64,000 nt of DNA, taken from NCBI GenBank assembly GCA_026391435.1, contig JAPLEJ010000050.1:38912-102911 (forward strand), written 5' to 3'. This stretch comes from Bacteroidota bacterium (GTDB lineage Bacteria > Bacteroidota > Bacteroidia > Chitinophagales > Chitinophagaceae). A model generated the notes under the pieces. It worked only from the letters and a program-made list of their open reading frames with translations. It did not search any database and had not been told where the DNA came from. Below are positions 34,485 through 44,447 of the stretch, one piece after another. Positions within the stretch are counted from its first letter, which is position 1. Every line of letters starts with the position of its first letter. The position numbers were made by a program, and so were the translations under genes.

Positions 34485-35081
34485 ATGATGCAACATTTAT
34501 TAGAATGGCTATTAGATAAGGATCAATCTCTCTTTTTTCGTATCAATGGTCACTGGACCAATGGGGTCCTTGATAAGTGCCTTCTTTGGTTTAGGACTTC
34601 TGATCATTGGATTCCATTTTATGTTATTTTATTGTTCTTTTTATTTAAAAAAATAGGAACTCGGACCTGGAAATGGCTTTTATTAGCTATTGTGAATGTT
34701 GCATTGACCGATCAAGTAAGTAGTAATTTTTTTAAACCCTTCTTTCATCGATTAAGGCCATGCGCTGATCCATTAGTTATGAATAAGGTAAATATGTTGG
34801 TCGATCATTGTTTGACTTCATTTAGTTTTACTTCCTCTCATGCGGCCAATCATTTTGGAATAGCGATGTTTATTTTTATAACCTTGCAACCTTTATTTAA
34901 AAAATTTCGTTTTTTATTTTTAGTATGGGCTGGAATTATCTCCTATGCTCAGGTTTATGTAGGGGTGCATTATCCAGTTGATGTAATAGCGGGGGCTGTC
35001 ATTGGAATGTTATTTGGTTGGGCCTCTGCAAAAATTTATAAAAAGTGGGAGCCTACACTTCCTATTTTGCAATCAAACTAA
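34485..35081 (+). CDS. PAP2-family membrane phosphatase
   Basis: The start at ATG 34485 (or 34488) gives MMQHLLEWLLDKDQSLFFRI; the track start at 34344 lies antisense over the glmM gene. The roughly 198-aa protein has several transmembrane helices and the three PAP2 motifs: KPFFHRLRP (the usual first Lys is present), SFTSSHAANHFG (Ser-His) and YVGVHYPVDVIAGA. It likely dephosphorylates undecaprenyl pyrophosphate or a phospholipid. Its last 4 bp overlap the convergent DUF6702-like gene. Confidence 0.88.
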   Translation: MMQHLLEWLLDKDQSLFFRINGHWTNGVLDKCLLWFRTSDHWIPFYVILLFFLFKKIGTRTWKWLLLAIVNVALTDQVSSNFFKPFFHRLRPCADPLVMNKVNMLVDHCLTSFSFTSSHAANHFGIAMFIFITLQPLFKKFRFLFLVWAGIISYAQVYVGVHYPVDVIAGAVIGMLFGWASAKIYKKWEPTLPILQSN

Positions 35082-35566
35082 AAATTAAACTGAGCAACAT
35101 TTTTTGGATAAATGAGCTCGTAACTTTTTCGAACTCCTTTTTCTTTTACATGTAAAATATTAATTTGCTGATTGTTGACACCAAACAAAACTTCGCAAAA
35201 AATATTTAATTGATTTATTTGTTTGCAATTTTTTACTTCAAAATAAGTCCAAGTACTTTCTTTTTGAATTTCAAATCCAACATATTCTAAATTGCATTTA
35301 ATGCCATTGGCAGTTAATCCAAGTCGCTTGCTCAAATAGGCGGATATTAAAGCGTCTGCTTTATTTTTTTGGCTTGCTTGTGATAAATCGATCGTGGTTT
35401 TAGCATCAGCCGAAATCATTTTTTCAAGGTCGTTGGTGAAAGTGCGTACACTAATTTCAAGGGTGGCTTCTTTCTCATTGTGATTAATGTCAATGACAGA
35501 CACAAAAAAGGGGTGAACCAAAGCAACCATTGCAGTAAAAAAGGTATTCCATCCAATCCAGGCCAT
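35078..35566 (-). CDS. DUF6702-like protein
   Basis: The 162-aa protein begins with a hydrophobic segment (TFFTAMVALVHPFFVSV), then alternates strand-like sequence: NHNEKEATLEISVRTFTND and TYFEVKNCKQINQLNIFCEV. This matches small exported Bacteroidetes proteins now called DUF6702. It is next to, and divergent from, a HupE/UreJ-like gene, with 60 bp between the starts. The function is unknown; I infer a link to the HupE-like protein only from position. Confidence 0.65.
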   Translation of the reverse strand: MAWIGWNTFFTAMVALVHPFFVSVIDINHNEKEATLEISVRTFTNDLEKMISADAKTTIDLSQASQKNKADALISAYLSKRLGLTANGIKCNLEYVGFEIQKESTWTYFEVKNCKQINQLNIFCEVLFGVNNQQINILHVKEKGVRKSYELIYPKNVAQFNF

Positions 35567-35626
35567 AGTGATTATTTGTATATTGCAAAGGTCTTGATTA
35601 ATTTAACAATTCAAAATTTTGATTTT

Positions 35627-36223
35627 ATGAATGATATGCTCATTTATGCGCATTTGGGATTTAGGCATATCATTGATATTAATGGCTCTGATCATATATT
35701 GTTCATTGTAGCATTGGTCATTAGATATATGGTATTAGACTGGAAAAAAGTGCTCATTTTGGTGACCTCTTTTACGATTGGGCATTCTATTACGCTGGCT
35801 TTGAGTACTTTAGAATGGGTAAATTTCCCCGTTCAGCTCATTGAATTGCTTATTCCAATGACCATCCTTTTTACAGCGGTCTCTAATTTTTTTGTTAAGG
35901 GCTTCACTTTTCAATCTAAATACCCCATTATTTACTATTTAGCCTTGTTTTTTGGCTTAATTCATGGTTTAGGATTTAGCAATTACCTTAAAAGTTTACT
36001 TGGAAAGGAAGAAAGCCTTATTGCGCCTCTTTTCTCCTTTAATTTGGGCTTAGAGCTAGGTCAGCTATTGATTGTTAGTATTATTTTACTTTTTTCATTT
36101 ATATTCGTATCCCATTTTAAGGTTGACCGAAAATTATATCTCCGAATAGGATCTATATTAACAATTGGGTTCGCTTTAAATATGGTACTTGATAGAATCA
36201 TTCCTTTTTTAAAATCAAATTGA
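35627..36223 (+). CDS. HupE/UreJ-like membrane protein
   Basis: From ATG 35627 (MNDMLIYAHLGFRHIIDIN) the product is 198 aa; the track start at 35480 overlaps the divergent gene. It has about six transmembrane helices and the family's first motif GFRHIIDINGSDHILFIVAL, then FTIGHSITLALS and FGLIHGLGFSNYL with conserved His. HupE/UreJ proteins are thought to move nickel or another metal, but no hydrogenase or urease is visible. It ends 4 bp before an M1 peptidase gene. Confidence 0.82.
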   Translation: MNDMLIYAHLGFRHIIDINGSDHILFIVALVIRYMVLDWKKVLILVTSFTIGHSITLALSTLEWVNFPVQLIELLIPMTILFTAVSNFFVKGFTFQSKYPIIYYLALFFGLIHGLGFSNYLKSLLGKEESLIAPLFSFNLGLELGQLLIVSIILLFSFIFVSHFKVDRKLYLRIGSILTIGFALNMVLDRIIPFLKSN

Positions 36224-36227
36224 TTAT

Positions 36228-38648
36228 ATGCAAATCAAAAAATTAGTTTTATTTACTCTTGTTTTATTAACAAGTTTAAGTTTTGTCATGGCACAAGACA
36301 TTCGTAACAATCCTACTTCCAATCATGGAAATAAGTTTGAGCAACTTGGGACTATTTTAGCAACTCCCAACGAGTATCGTACAGCGAGTGGTGCCCCAGG
36401 AACAAAATATTGGCAACAAAGAGCTGATTATGACATCAAAGCCAACTTGGATGAAAAAAAATTATTATTAACAGGTTCCGAAACGGTTACCTATTTCAAT
36501 AACTCACCTGATGTGCTTACTTATTTATGGTTGCAATTGGACGAAAATGAGCACAGCACCATCAATAACGGAGGCTTCCCTGAAGAATCTAGATTAAGTC
36601 GTGCAGTAAGTCCTGCAACGATTGATAAATTAATTGAAGCGAAATCTGATAATGGTTTAGGTCATATCATTTCTTCTTTAACTGATGCACTAGGAGCAAA
36701 ATTAAAATATACAATTAATGGAACGATGATGCGTATTGAAGTACCCACTCCATTAAAACCTGGTCAAAAATTTACTTTTAAATTAAGTTGGACTTATAAA
36801 ATTACAGACCGCATGACCGTTGCAGGTCGTGGAGGTTTTGAATATTTCCCTGAGGACGGTAACTACCTATTTACCATGGCACAATGGTATCCTCGTTTAT
36901 GTGTTTATTCTGATTTCCAAGGATGGCAAAATCATCAGTTCACAGGTCGTGGTGAATTTGCTTTAGTTTTTGGAAATTATAATGTTGCCATAACCGTTCC
37001 AGGTGATCATGTCGTGATGGCAACAGGTCAAGGACAAAATTATCCAGCTGTACTTTCTGCTGCGCAGTTAGCAAGATGGACAAAGGCACAAACATCAACA
37101 GAGCCAGTAGAAGTGGTGACATTAGATGAAGCAAAAGCTGCTGAAAAAAATAAAGCAACCACAAGCAAAACATGGGTATTTGCTGCAAATAATGTGCGTG
37201 ATTTTGCATTTGGAAGTAGCCGTAAATTTATATGGGATGCGATGGCTGCCAATGTAGAAGGAAAAAAAGTAATGTGCATGAGTGCTTATGGAAAAGAAGC
37301 TTATGGTTTGTATCGTAAGTTTTCAACGAAAGCGGTAGCACATACGATTAAGAGTTATTCTAAATTTAGTGTTGCCTATCCTTATCCTGTAGCACAAAGT
37401 ATTGAAGCATCTAATGGAATGGAATATCCTATGATTTGCTTTAACTATGGCCGTACTGAGAAAGATGGTAGCTATACTGAGTCTGCTAAACATGGTATGT
37501 TAGGTGTGATTATTCATGAGGTAGGACATAACTTTTTCCCAATGATCATCAATAGTGATGAGCGTCAATGGTCTTGGATGGATGAGGGACTTAATTCTTT
37601 TGTTGAATATTTAACTGAAGAATTGTATGATAATAAATTTCCTACAAGAGGTGGTCCAGCCTGGACTATTTCAGATTATATGCGTCTACCAAAGGATCAA
37701 TTAGAGCCTATTATGACTAATAGTGAAAATATTATTCAATTTGGACCTAATGCTTATACAAAACCCGCAACCGCTTTAAATATTTTAAGAGAGACGGTGA
37801 TGGGTCGTGAATTATTTGATTATTCGTTTAAAGAATATGCACGTCGATGGGCGTTTAAACATCCAACACCTGCTGATTTATTTAGAACAATGGAAGATGC
37901 AAGTGCAATCGATTTAGATTGGTATTGGAGAGGTTGGTTTTACGGCATTGATCCAGTAGATATTGCCATTGATACGGTGAAGCATGCTGTCTATGATGCA
38001 ACTGCTGCGGCACCTGCTGCTGGTGGTGGCATGATGATGATGCGTGGTGGTCGTGGTGGTGGAATGGTAGGTGGCCCAAGAGGTTTAGATAAACCAGCTA
38101 TTCCTGAGTTTGATGATATTTCAAAAGTTAGAAACAGAGCCGATAAGTCTATTGTTTTTTTAACAGATGCGGATACCACACTTCGTGATTTTTATTGGAG
38201 ATACGATAGAGGGATTGAGCCTTATGATTCAGTCACCAAACAACCTGCAATGAGCTTTCCAGCTCCAGATGCTTTAACAGATGCAGAGAAAGCGAAGTAC
38301 GCTGATGTTAACTTATATGAAATCACATTCTTAAATAAAGGCGGATTGGTGATGCCGATCATTGTAGAGTTTACATTTGCAGATGGCACCAAAGAAATGC
38401 AAAAATTATCAGCTCAGATTTGGAGAAAAAATGAGAATAAAGTAACAAGAGTATTTTTGACAAATAAAAAAGCAGTATCTATTCAATTGGATCCAATGCG
38501 TGAAACAGCGGATATTGATGAAACTAATAATAGATGGCCTAATGTGTCAGCTCCTTCTAAATTCACCTTATTCAAATCAAGAGGATTTGGTCGTGGACAA
38601 TCGATGGGATTATCGCCTATGCAAAGTGCACAGAATAAGAAAAACTAG
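36228..38648 (+). CDS. M1-family zinc metallopeptidase, with Gly/Met-rich insert
   Basis: The 806-aa exported protein has a signal peptide (ending SFVMAQ), an N-terminal beta-sandwich of aminopeptidase N type and the M1 zinc site HEVGHNFFPMI with the third ligand Glu 18 residues on (WMDEGLNSF). A low-complexity insert AAGGGMMMMRGGRGGGMVGG lies around residues 595-620. It is followed by a terminator and then by a shorter paralogue. It probably degrades peptides in the periplasm or at the cell surface. Confidence 0.9.
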   Translation: MQIKKLVLFTLVLLTSLSFVMAQDIRNNPTSNHGNKFEQLGTILATPNEYRTASGAPGTKYWQQRADYDIKANLDEKKLLLTGSETVTYFNNSPDVLTYLWLQLDENEHSTINNGGFPEESRLSRAVSPATIDKLIEAKSDNGLGHIISSLTDALGAKLKYTINGTMMRIEVPTPLKPGQKFTFKLSWTYKITDRMTVAGRGGFEYFPEDGNYLFTMAQWYPRLCVYSDFQGWQNHQFTGRGEFALVFGNYNVAITVPGDHVVMATGQGQNYPAVLSAAQLARWTKAQTSTEPVEVVTLDEAKAAEKNKATTSKTWVFAANNVRDFAFGSSRKFIWDAMAANVEGKKVMCMSAYGKEAYGLYRKFSTKAVAHTIKSYSKFSVAYPYPVAQSIEASNGMEYPMICFNYGRTEKDGSYTESAKHGMLGVIIHEVGHNFFPMIINSDERQWSWMDEGLNSFVEYLTEELYDNKFPTRGGPAWTISDYMRLPKDQLEPIMTNSENIIQFGPNAYTKPATALNILRETVMGRELFDYSFKEYARRWAFKHPTPADLFRTMEDASAIDLDWYWRGWFYGIDPVDIAIDTVKHAVYDATAAAPAAGGGMMMMRGGRGGGMVGGPRGLDKPAIPEFDDISKVRNRADKSIVFLTDADTTLRDFYWRYDRGIEPYDSVTKQPAMSFPAPDALTDAEKAKYADVNLYEITFLNKGGLVMPIIVEFTFADGTKEMQKLSAQIWRKNENKVTRVFLTNKKAVSIQLDPMRETADIDETNNRWPNVSAPSKFTLFKSRGFGRGQSMGLSPMQSAQNKKN

Positions 38649-38671
38649 TTGATTGGTTTTATAGACCTATC

Positions 38672-38709
38672 AAAATGTCCTCCCTATTGCTAGGGGGGAC
38701 ATTTTTTTT
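38672..38709 (+). terminator. intrinsic terminator after the first M1 peptidase
   Basis: AAAATGTCCTCCCTA, loop TTGC, then TAGGGGGGACATTTT and a T-tract form a long stem with one wobble 23 bp after the stop codon. Confidence 0.9.
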
Positions 38710-38774
38710 AATCTCATCACAATTCCTACTTTACTCATGGTTTTTTAATTAAATTGTTTATTCAAACTTTATCT

Positions 38775-40760
38775 ATGAAAATGTTACGAGCCCTTTTTAT
38801 TGTTTTTTTATTCCTTATGAATACACAATTTTTATTGGCACAAACCACTGCACCCCAATCAAAGTATGATTATCATGATGCTTTTGCTCCTTTCTTTTAT
38901 ACTAAAAATGGTAATGAATATAGAGCAGCCACTGGTGAGCCAGGGCCAAAGTATTGGCAAAACAGAGCCGACTATCAATTAGCGGTAAAGCTGAATGATG
39001 TAACCAATGAAATTTCAGGAACTGAAATATTGACTTATACCAATAATAGTCCTTCGAAATTAAATTTCATATGGATGCAATTGGATCAAAATTTATTTAA
39101 ACAAGATTCTCGAGGATCAGCAATCATGCCTTATGTGGGTAGTCGCAATGGAGGAAGAGGACAAAATTTTGACGCAGGCTATAAAATCAAATCGGTTAAA
39201 ATAGTAAGCAGCACATCTGCAACAGTAACTACCGATGTGCCCTTTTTGATTGAGGATACGCGTATGCAGGTGTTGCTTCCAAAGGAAGTGGCTGCTAATG
39301 GAGGGCAATTAAAATTAAAAATCGAATACGCTTTTATATCACCTGAATATGGTTCCGATAGAATGGGGATTATGCAAACCAAGAACGGAAAAATATTTAC
39401 AGTGGCACAATGGTATCCTAGGGTTTGTGTTTTGGATGATATTGTGGGTTGGAACACGCTTCCTTATACAGGGCCTGGTGAATTTTATTTAGAGTATGGT
39501 GATTTTGATATATCGATTACCGCGGGTGCTAAAATTATGGTAGTGAGTTCGGGAGAATTATTAAATGCAAATGAAGTATATACGCCTGAACAAATAAAGA
39601 GATGGGCATTGGCTAGTGCTTCAGATAAAACAGTCGTTATTCGAACAGCAGAAGAGGTGACCGATATTCATTCAAGGCCTGCTGGAAAAAATGAATTAAC
39701 CTGGCATTTTAAAATTAAAAATGCGCGTGATGCTGCATGGGCTGCTTCTGCTTCCTTTATTATTGATGCAGCAAAAATGAATCTTCCTTCTGGAAAAAAA
39801 TCGATTGCCATTTCCGCTTATCCTATTGAAAGTAATGGAGACAGCGCTTGGGGCCGATCTACAGAATATGTAAAAAAATCAATTGAATTTAATTCTGCCA
39901 AATGGTATGAATTTCCTTATCCAGGAGCTACTTGTGTTGCAGGGACGCCCGGCGGAATGGAATATCCAGGCATTGTATTTTGTGGTGCACGTGCCAAGCG
40001 TGGTGGTTTGATGGGAGTGAATGACCATGAATTTGGACATACTTGGTTTCCTATGATTGTAGGTTCTAATGAAAGACAATATGGTTGGATGGATGAGGGT
40101 TTTAATACTTTTATAAATACCTTATCCACTCAGGATTTTAATCATGGCGAGTATCGTTCTGGTCAGCCACAGGATATGCATCGCATTGGTGCTTTATTTA
40201 CAAGAGATGGATTAGAGCCCATGCTTAGTTATGTTGATAATTATAAGGAAATGAATAATGGAACACTTTCTTATAGTAAGCCTTCTGCAGGATTAGTATT
40301 ACTTCGTGAGCAAATACTAGGGAAGGATCGATTTGATCGTGCTTTTAAAACTTATATCAACAGATGGGCATTTAAACATCCCACACCCGATGATTTTTTC
40401 CATACGATTGAAAATGTGGCAGGTGAAAGTTTGCAATGGTTTTGGAGAGGATGGTTTGTAAATAATTGGAAATTAGATGTGGCTGTTCGTAAAGTAACTT
40501 ATATCGACAGTGCCGATTATTCTAAAGGGGCGTTGATTACTTTAGATAATTTAGAAAAGATGGCGATGCCTGTTATTTTAGAAATTAAAACAGTGTCTGG
40601 AAATGTGAGCCGTATTAAATTACCTGTTGAAGTATGGGAGCGCAATATTTCATGGACATTTAAAATTCCAAGTACAGAGGCCATTGAATCAGTCACCTAC
40701 GACCCTGATAAAGTGTTACCTGATTTTAATCCTACAAATAATGTTTGGATAAAAAAATAA
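38775..40760 (+). CDS. M1-family zinc metallopeptidase, shorter paralogue
   Basis: From ATG 38775 ([15 protein letters not shown]) the product is 661 aa; the track's TTG start is upstream. It has a signal peptide ending FLLAQ and the zinc site [20 protein letters not shown] followed by WMDEGFNTF. The N-terminal region [19 protein letters not shown] closely parallels the upstream gene's ASGAPGTKYWQQRADYDI, so the two arose by duplication. It lacks the Gly/Met insert. It converges on the rluD-type gene. Confidence 0.9.
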   Translation: MKMLRALFIVFLFLMNTQFLLAQTTAPQSKYDYHDAFAPFFYTKNGNEYRAATGEPGPKYWQNRADYQLAVKLNDVTNEISGTEILTYTNNSPSKLNFIWMQLDQNLFKQDSRGSAIMPYVGSRNGGRGQNFDAGYKIKSVKIVSSTSATVTTDVPFLIEDTRMQVLLPKEVAANGGQLKLKIEYAFISPEYGSDRMGIMQTKNGKIFTVAQWYPRVCVLDDIVGWNTLPYTGPGEFYLEYGDFDISITAGAKIMVVSSGELLNANEVYTPEQIKRWALASASDKTVVIRTAEEVTDIHSRPAGKNELTWHFKIKNARDAAWAASASFIIDAAKMNLPSGKKSIAISAYPIESNGDSAWGRSTEYVKKSIEFNSAKWYEFPYPGATCVAGTPGGMEYPGIVFCGARAKRGGLMGVNDHEFGHTWFPMIVGSNERQYGWMDEGFNTFINTLSTQDFNHGEYRSGQPQDMHRIGALFTRDGLEPMLSYVDNYKEMNNGTLSYSKPSAGLVLLREQILGKDRFDRAFKTYINRWAFKHPTPDDFFHTIENVAGESLQWFWRGWFVNNWKLDVAVRKVTYIDSADYSKGALITLDNLEKMAMPVILEIKTVSGNVSRIKLPVEVWERNISWTFKIPSTEAIESVTYDPDKVLPDFNPTNNVWIKK

Positions 40761-40763
40761 GGA

Positions 40764-41810
40764 CTATTGGTGAGCGGAAGCTTTATAGTTGCGCCATTTC
40801 TCGATCACTCCCTGCATATCATTAGGAAGGTTGCTTTCGAATACCATTTTTTCATTGGTGAAGGGGTGAACGAATCCTAGTGTCGCTGCATGCAAGGCAC
40901 ATCTTGGACATATTTCAAAACAGTTCTCAACAAACTGTTTGTACTTTGTATAAATGGTGCCTTTTAAAATTTTATCTCCACCATACTCCCAATCATTAAA
41001 CAAAGTATGGCCAATATGTTTCATGTGAACTCTAATTTGATGGGTCCTGCCTGTTTCTAAAATACAAGAAACCAAGCTTACATAGTTTAATCTTTCCATG
41101 ACCTTATAATGAGTAATGGCATGTTTACCAATTTCTCCTTCTGGGTAGGCGTCAAACATTTTTCTATTTTGTTTATGACGTGCGATATGTGCTTCAACGG
41201 TTCCTGTTTCTTGCTCCATATCTCCCCAAACCAAAGCCACATATTTTCGTTCAACGGTATGATTAAAAAATTGTTTAGCTAAATGAGAAGCCGCTTCGGG
41301 TGTTTTAGCAAGTACAATAAGTCCAGTAGTATTTTTATCAATGCGGTGCACTAATCCAAAGCGAGGCAATACATCCTCGCTCAGTGTTGGATTCAAAGAC
41401 AGTAAGTGGTGGGCGACGCCATTAAGTAAAGTGCCCGTATAATTTCCAATTCCTGGATGCACCACCATATTGGATGGTTTGTTGATGACCATGACATAAT
41501 CATCCTCATACACAATATCTAAATCCATCGCCTCAGGTTTCAATTCGGTGTAATCCGGATTGATAAAACTCATGTAGACCACTTCGTCTCCTGGGCGGGT
41601 TTTATAATTACTTTTAACTACTTTGCCATTGACGGTTAAAAAGCCACCATCAATACCGTTTTGTATTTTATTTCTTGTGATGCCTTCGATACGACTTTGA
41701 AGCCATTTGTCAATGCGAGTGGGTTCCTGACCTTTATCAATTGTAAAGACCGATTTTTCGTAAAGCGATTCGTTTTGTTCCTCTCCTGATAATTCAATTT
41801 CTTCTGACAT
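40764..41810 (-). CDS. rluD: RluA-family pseudouridine synthase (RluD-like)
   Basis: The 348-aa enzyme isomerises uridines in 23S rRNA. It has an N-terminal S4 domain (TRIDKWLQSRIEGITRNKIQ, FLTVNGKVVKSNYKTRPGD), then the catalytic motif LVHRIDKNTTGLIVLAKT (Asp of HRIDK) and ETGRTHQIRVHMKHIGH. The specific target is inferred from overall similarity to RluD. A TACTTTTG box lies 4 bp before the ATG on the minus strand. Confidence 0.88.
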   Translation of the reverse strand: MSEEIELSGEEQNESLYEKSVFTIDKGQEPTRIDKWLQSRIEGITRNKIQNGIDGGFLTVNGKVVKSNYKTRPGDEVVYMSFINPDYTELKPEAMDLDIVYEDDYVMVINKPSNMVVHPGIGNYTGTLLNGVAHHLLSLNPTLSEDVLPRFGLVHRIDKNTTGLIVLAKTPEAASHLAKQFFNHTVERKYVALVWGDMEQETGTVEAHIARHKQNRKMFDAYPEGEIGKHAITHYKVMERLNYVSLVSCILETGRTHQIRVHMKHIGHTLFNDWEYGGDKILKGTIYTKYKQFVENCFEICPRCALHAATLGFVHPFTNEKMVFESNLPNDMQGVIEKWRNYKASAHQ

Positions 41811-41814
41811 GATG

Positions 41815-41850
41815 CAAAAGTAGGATATTGCGGCTTAGTTTGTAACTTTG
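41815..41850. promoter_or_regulatory. divergent candidate -7 boxes between rluD and lipB
   Basis: TACTTTTG on the minus strand (41815-41822) and TAACTTTG on the plus strand (41843-41850) each match TAnnTTTG and each lie 4 nt from the ATG of their gene (41810 and 41855). Both transcripts would begin at or next to the start codon. Clear -33 elements at the usual distance are missing on both sides. Confidence 0.45.
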
Positions 41851-41854
41851 TATT

Positions 41855-42565
41855 ATGCGACAAAAAGTGTTTTTTGAAGATTTAGGGCTAAAATCCTATA
41901 AACCTACCTGGGATTATCAGGAGGCTTTATTATTAAAAAACACTCAAATTAAATCCATCCATAGGACCCAAAACCTACCTGCAGATCAATCACAGACCGA
42001 ACATCGTTTTATTTTAGTAGAGCATCCTCCAGTGTTTACATTAGGTAAAAGTGGTAAACCTGAGCATATTTTGGTGTCAGAGCAACAATTAGAAAATTTA
42101 GGTATTGAATTTTATCATATTAATAGAGGAGGTGATATTACTTATCATGGACTACAGCAAGTGGTGGGCTATCCTATTTTAGATTTGGATAAATTTAAAA
42201 CTGATTTAGGTTGGTACCTCCGTAGTTTGGAGGAGGTCATCATTCAAGTGTTGGCTGAGTATGGTATTCATGGGGAACGAAGTGCAGGGGAGACCGGTGT
42301 TTGGATATCACCCGATGATCCCTTCATGGCTCGAAAAATTTGTGCCATGGGTATTAAATGTAGTAGGTGGATTACGATGCATGGATTTGCATTAAATGTA
42401 AATACCGATTTATCTCATTTCGAATATATCGTTCCATGTGGTATTCAAGGAAAAGCAGTGACATCCTTGGAAAAAGAATTAGGAAAAAAAGTAGACTACG
42501 AGGAAGTCAAACAGAAAATAAAATTTCATTTTGAAAAAGTATTTGACTGCGAGTTGTTGTCCTAA
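41855..42565 (+). CDS. lipB: octanoyltransferase
   Basis: The 236-aa enzyme transfers octanoyl from ACP to lipoyl domains. It has the LipB signatures INRGGDITYHGLQQVVGYPI, GVWISPDDPFMARKICAMGIK (catalytic Lys and nearby Cys region) and HGFALNVNTDLSHFEYIVPC. The length is normal. It is divergent from the rluD-type gene, with 44 bp between start codons. Confidence 0.94.
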   Translation: MRQKVFFEDLGLKSYKPTWDYQEALLLKNTQIKSIHRTQNLPADQSQTEHRFILVEHPPVFTLGKSGKPEHILVSEQQLENLGIEFYHINRGGDITYHGLQQVVGYPILDLDKFKTDLGWYLRSLEEVIIQVLAEYGIHGERSAGETGVWISPDDPFMARKICAMGIKCSRWITMHGFALNVNTDLSHFEYIVPCGIQGKAVTSLEKELGKKVDYEEVKQKIKFHFEKVFDCELLS

Positions 42566-42577
42566 TTCTATATAATA

Positions 42578-43462
42578 TTAAAAGACCAAAGTGCCCAAAG
42601 GCAAGGACCTATTGCCTTGCAAGCCACCACTGTGAATGACAAGAATTTTGGTATTTTGTTCAAAATAATTTTGATCAATCAGTTGTTCCACTGCCATTAA
42701 TAATTTGCTTGTATAAACGATATCGGTTGGAATATGATCCGTCTTCCAAAGTTGGTTCATAAAATCAAATTGTGTTTGATTTGTTTTAGCATAACCACCT
42801 AAATGAAATCCAAGTAGTATGGTAAATGATTTTTCTTCACAAAGCAATAATGCTTTAATCTCCTCTTGAATGCTGTTTTCGTTTTTTAAAATCGGGATTC
42901 CAATGATCTGTTGATGAGCATGGCTGGCATTGATTAATCCTGCGATCATAGTTCCAGTGCCCACCGCGCAAATAATATGGCTATAGGCATTCGTTTTTTC
43001 GTTCGCTAATATAGTGGCTGCACCTTGCGCTCCTAATCTGCCATATCCACCTTCGTCAATATAATAAACACCATTTGATGCATTGCTTTGCGATTGAAGT
43101 AATTTATTTTTTAATAATGAAAAGTCGTTCCTACCTAAAAAAAATAATTCCATTCCATATCCAATCGCTTCTTGAAGGGTTGGTGTAATGGCTTCGTTGG
43201 CATTGGATCTAACATAACCTATACTTTTAAAACCATTTTGTTTGGCTGCAAAGGCAAGTGCGACTAGGTGATTGGAATAGGGGCCACCAAAGCTTGCGAT
43301 GGTATGGGCTTTTTGTTGTTCGGCCTGTTGTATATAAAACCTAAGCTTAAACCATTTATTGCCACTCACCACTGGATGTAATTCATCTAATCTTAATATA
43401 TCGACTTGAATGAAGTCTCTTTTAAAACTTGGAATGGATTGTATTGTAATGTTTTCGTTCAA
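42578..43462 (-). CDS. PLP-dependent ACC deaminase / D-cysteine desulfhydrase-like enzyme
   Basis: The 294-aa protein belongs to the fold-type II PLP family: VVSGNKWFKLRFYIQQAEQ holds the PLP lysine and SFGGPYSNHLVALAFAAKQ follows, with AVGTGTMIAGL as a phosphate-loop-like segment. Family members cleave D-cysteine or 1-aminocyclopropane-1-carboxylate. No in-frame ATG precedes the conserved region, so the start is the TTG at 43462 or a site I cannot identify. It converges on lipB. Confidence 0.85.
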   Translation of the reverse strand: MNENITIQSIPSFKRDFIQVDILRLDELHPVVSGNKWFKLRFYIQQAEQQKAHTIASFGGPYSNHLVALAFAAKQNGFKSIGYVRSNANEAITPTLQEAIGYGMELFFLGRNDFSLLKNKLLQSQSNASNGVYYIDEGGYGRLGAQGAATILANEKTNAYSHIICAVGTGTMIAGLINASHAHQQIIGIPILKNENSIQEEIKALLLCEEKSFTILLGFHLGGYAKTNQTQFDFMNQLWKTDHIPTDIVYTSKLLMAVEQLIDQNYFEQNTKILVIHSGGLQGNRSLPLGTLVF

Positions 43463-43544
43463 ACTTTCTCATTTAATTAAAATCAGTTATTTTTGCCCGT
43501 ACTTTTCCCCTAGTAGGTAAAATTACAACTAAAAATTATTAAAC

Positions 43545-44447
43545 ATGAGTGCACCCACATTGGTGATTTTGGCGGCGGGAATGGCAAGTAGGTATGGAAG
43601 TATGAAACAAATTGAAGGTTTTGGTCCTCATGGCGAAACCATTATTGAATATTCTATTTATGATGCCATTCGGGCTGGTTTTGGGAAAGTCGTGTTTATC
43701 ATTAGAGAAGAGTTTGCAGAGCCCTTTAAAAATATTTTTGAGCCAAAGTTAAAAGGGAAAATTCAAACTGAATATGTGTATCAATCCTTGGATAAATTCA
43801 CAGATCATTATGCTGTTCCAGCTGAAAGGACAAAGCCTTGGGGTACTGCGCATGCAGTGTTATGCACAAAGGGCATTGTCAATGAACCATTTGCCGTAAT
43901 CAATGCTGATGATTATTATGGAGCAGCTGCCTTTCAGCAGGCTTATGATTTTTTAACGACAATTTGTAACGAAGAAACCTATTGTATTTTAGGATATGAA
44001 TTATCTAACACCTTAAGTGATAATGGCACAGTGAGTAGGGGCGTTTGTACTTTAGACAATGAAAATTATTTGACTAAAATTAATGAGTGTACTAAAATTT
44101 ATAGGGCCGCGAATGGTCAAATTGTATTTGAGGAAAATGGAATTGAGACACCATTAAAAGAAGATACAAGAGTGAGTATGAATTTTATGTGCTTTGCTCC
44201 CGGATTTATTAATTTGTGTGAGCGAGAATTTGCATTATTCTTACAAAAGCAAGGACAGGAACTTAAGTCTGAGTTTTTTATACCAGTGGTTGCAGGCCGA
44301 TTTACCGAATTAAATTTAGGAAAAGTAAAAGTGATCCCTACTAATGCAAAATGGTTTGGCGTTACTTATAAGGAAGATGCACCAGGTGTAAAAGCTTGTA
44401 TTGATCAACTCGTATCCGAAAAGGTATATCCAACCCAGCTCTGGTAA
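43545..44447 (+). CDS. sugar-phosphate nucleotidyltransferase family protein
   Basis: The 300-aa protein has the nucleotidyltransferase N-terminal loop VILAAGMASRYGSMKQIEGF, then TEYVYQS, KPWGTAHAVL and VINADDYYG, the metal-binding Asp region. It fits the NTP_transferase family that activates sugar or choline-like phosphates, but the substrate is unknown and no partner sugar gene is adjacent. It abuts the convergent protease gene with no gap. Confidence 0.85.
   Translation: MSAPTLVILAAGMASRYGSMKQIEGFGPHGETIIEYSIYDAIRAGFGKVVFIIREEFAEPFKNIFEPKLKGKIQTEYVYQSLDKFTDHYAVPAERTKPWGTAHAVLCTKGIVNEPFAVINADDYYGAAAFQQAYDFLTTICNEETYCILGYELSNTLSDNGTVSRGVCTLDNENYLTKINECTKIYRAANGQIVFEENGIETPLKEDTRVSMNFMCFAPGFINLCEREFALFLQKQGQELKSEFFIPVVAGRFTELNLGKVKVIPTNAKWFGVTYKEDAPGVKACIDQLVSEKVYPTQLW

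Noticed and set aside
35480-35626. N-terminal extension of the HupE-like protein and the similar extension of PAP2 (34344-34484) in the ORF track
   Set aside because: Both extensions run antisense over neighbouring genes and lack family similarity; the downstream ATGs fit the known N-termini.
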